A stretch of 43,312 bases of DNA from Alicyclobacillus suci (GTDB taxonomy: Bacteria > Bacillota > Bacilli > Alicyclobacillales > Alicyclobacillaceae). The notes under the pieces are model-generated. The model was not told the origin of the DNA. It did no database searches and was given only the letters and a program-made list of their open reading frames with translations. The translations under genes and the position numbers were made by a program. Shown one piece after another: positions 42,020-43,312 of the stretch. The stretch covers positions 1-43,312 of the forward strand of contig NZ_JAFMTW010000028.1 in NCBI RefSeq assembly GCF_017329615.1, given 5' to 3'. The stretch's first letter is position 1. Each line of letters opens with the position of its first letter.

Positions 42020-42434
42020 TTAGTTCCCCCAAGGCAATTTACCCATACGGCGATCCGACATCTCTTGCAAATCCTCTTTTGTCACATTAAAATCCAAATC
42101 CGACATGTCATCGATTTGCTTCTTCAATCTTCGGAAGCCCTTGACGTTCTCATCCCCCGACTGAAGAAGTCGTTTGATGGAGTCCACCGAAATACGCATC
42201 CAATTGTTTGCGCCAACCTTTTGGGCATCTAACTTCCTTTCAGCAACCCATCGTTTAACGGTATTCACAGAGCTGACGCCAAGCATTTTTTGCCCGACCT
42301 GTAGTTACCCAGAGACATTCTACCTGTAAATCCACCTTTAATGCTGGTTGTCCCATGGTTTCATCACCGCCAAAATAACCTTTTCTTGTATTATCATCAT
42401 GATCCATGCTGTCAAAAGTGTCAATACTGTTCAT
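42020..42434 (-). pseudogene. Helix-turn-helix antitoxin, frameshifted
   Basis: The clear part (42286 to 42020) encodes MLGVSSVNTVKRWVAERKLDAQKVGANNWMRISVDSIKRLL, an excisionase-type HTH common in antitoxins paired with PIN toxins. A better start is ATG 42434, which follows GAGGTGATAAA, but that frame slips out near 42305 just before the HTH. The module with the downstream PIN gene is therefore decayed in both parts. Confidence 0.6.
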
Positions 42435-42493
42435 TTTATCACCTCACGAACAGGAACATACAAGACCGGGTTTTCGTCCATTGAGAACCCGAA

Positions 42494-42998
42494 CTATTTG
42501 TTGCAGGTTCCTTGCAGTGGGCAACCCTGACAATACGACTCATCTCCCCGGAACCAAGATGTTGCTGTGTCCCTGTCGAATCCGTCCCATACCAATCGGT
42601 GCCCCTGTTCACACTCCGGTCTGCCCGAGGTATCGCAGGGTTCAGTGAGTACGGTGTTGCTTTTGAAGCCTGTTACGACTGCCATATCATGGTCATGAAA
42701 TGACTTCTTCTGGTCCTTTGCATCCAGATATCCTAAGTCGGCAACAAGGTACTGGGTATGAAGCTCACTGATTTTGCGAATTTCTCCAATGAGCGGCAGC
42801 ATGATGTTTACGTCGTGGATGTTATTCGGTTTCATAATCGACATCAGAGGAATCGGACCTTGGAAAGTTACGCACGTTATGCTGTGTTTCCGGTAGCCGA
42901 TGAAGAATTTATTCTGGTTCACCTTACTCCTCTGTACACCATACGTCGCGTCTGGGTCGGAAAACGTCTTTTCACAGTTGCACGCCTTCTTGTGGTAT
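42494..42998 (-). pseudogene. DDE transposase fragment (IS4/IS1182 type)
   Basis: The minus-strand frame opens after a stop near 43000 and reads KACNCEKTFSDPDATYGVQRSKVNQNKFFIGYRKHS, then VADLGYLDAKD and a cysteine-rich tail (CEQGHRLVWDG...CQGCPLQGTC) before TAG. This matches the middle and C-terminal parts of IS4/IS1182-like transposases. Beginning and end are missing or broken. Confidence 0.7.
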
Positions 42999-43015
42999 TA
43001 AGTCAATAGACCGTC

Positions 43016-43253
43016 ATGCCGCCTGAGCGGCACCAGCAGAAGGATGAAAATGGTCTCGTGTTGAATGACTTCTTGGTGGCTGGCGAAGGCAGGTCGTTCC
43101 ATTCTGGTGCCGTGAGCCCGCTCAATAGACTGACTACGACGACCCGGTGCACCACAGTATGTTGCTCCCTTTAGGGAAGCACGCAGGATAGAGTGATTTT
43201 TATGGTCGTTGCGCCAGCCCTTCAATTTGTACAGCCCGTCAGAAAGGATCTAC
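43016..43253 (+). other. Non-coding left end of an IS110-type element (candidate bridge RNA region)
   Basis: About 240 bases precede the IS110 transposase start with no open gene. It begins with a hairpin GCCGC-CTGA-GCGGC (43018-43031). IS110-group elements carry a structured guide (bridge) RNA in the non-coding end upstream of the transposase, so this is where one would lie. A 36-base segment from 43015 recurs with five mismatches at 40737. Confidence 0.4.
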
Positions 43254-43312
43254 ATGGAAATCCTCTACGAACGTTGCTGTGGTCTCGACGTGCATAAGAA
43301 GATGGTTGTCGC
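43254..43312 (+). CDS. IS110-family transposase, N-terminus (cut by window edge)
   Basis: ATG 43254 follows AGAAAGGATCT. The visible residues MEILYERCCGLDVHKKMVV contain the GxDVHKK motif that opens the RuvC-like domain of IS110 transposases, with its first catalytic aspartate. The rest lies beyond the window. Confidence 0.8.
   Translation, partial: MEILYERCCGLDVHKKMVV

Noticed and set aside
1..43312. CRISPR array, tRNA, rRNA or replication origin
   Set aside because: No regularly spaced repeats, cloverleaf with CCA-type end, rRNA-like sequence or origin repeats were seen by eye.

Overview
The window looks like chromosome of an aerobic, endospore-forming Bacillales-type bacterium, plausibly an Alicyclobacillus relative. 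This is inferred from strong AGGAGG-type ribosome sites, many GTG and TTG starts, CcpA (cre)-like sites, B. subtilis-type Zur boxes, riboswitches with transcription terminators, and YjcZ- and YtaF-like small membrane proteins. No rRNA or tRNA gene was seen. Insertion-sequence debris marks the left end (ISL3-type tail), the middle (a complete IS3-family element) and the right end (IS4/IS1182-type and IS110 pieces).

Left third (1-16.4 kb): catabolic genes. An MFS transporter, a class I extradiol dioxygenase and a RidA-family protein form one unit closed by a strong terminator. It is followed by a sugar ABC importer (lipoprotein plus two permeases, no ATPase) and two Gfo/Idh/MocA dehydrogenases. 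Both units carry the same cre-like element near the start. Then come a MarR regulator, a FUSC-type exporter and, on the minus strand, a three-subunit molybdenum hydroxylase of the xanthine dehydrogenase family.

Middle (16.6-23.3 kb): a fluoride-response island. It has an enolase paralogue and a DUF190 protein, then a fluoride (crcB-motif) riboswitch with terminator in front of an operon for a sigma-70 factor, a glutamate-synthase-domain flavoprotein and a zinc ribbon. On the opposite strand a second fluoride-type riboswitch precedes a TerC-family membrane protein, with an MntP/YtaF-like protein downstream. The two aptamers keep the pseudoknot through different base pairs. No crcB or fluoride-type CLC gene is in the window.

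Zinc region (24.3-32.5 kb): Zur, a COG0523 metallochaperone, a truncated COG0523 fragment, a thioredoxin-like ferredoxin, a NicO-type transporter, and a ZnuA-ZnuC-ZnuB-ZnuB importer. Three Zur-box-like palindromes lie in the two control regions. A MarR regulator with its own operator palindrome and a small membrane protein follow.

Right (32.5-43.3 kb): after a truncated methyltransferase and an IS3-family element (4-bp target duplication) comes an AT-rich gene cluster that looks like a ribosomally made, post-translationally modified peptide (RiPP) pathway. It encodes TfuA, a radical SAM/SPASM enzyme, YcaO, a 31-residue candidate precursor followed by a long hairpin, a MoaD-MoeB-rhodanese fusion, a JAMM peptidase and an MFS exporter. 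The simplest reading is a self-contained thioamide-forming pathway that carries its own sulfur-delivery system. A GNAT gene faces it; decayed toxin-antitoxin and transposase sequences close the window.
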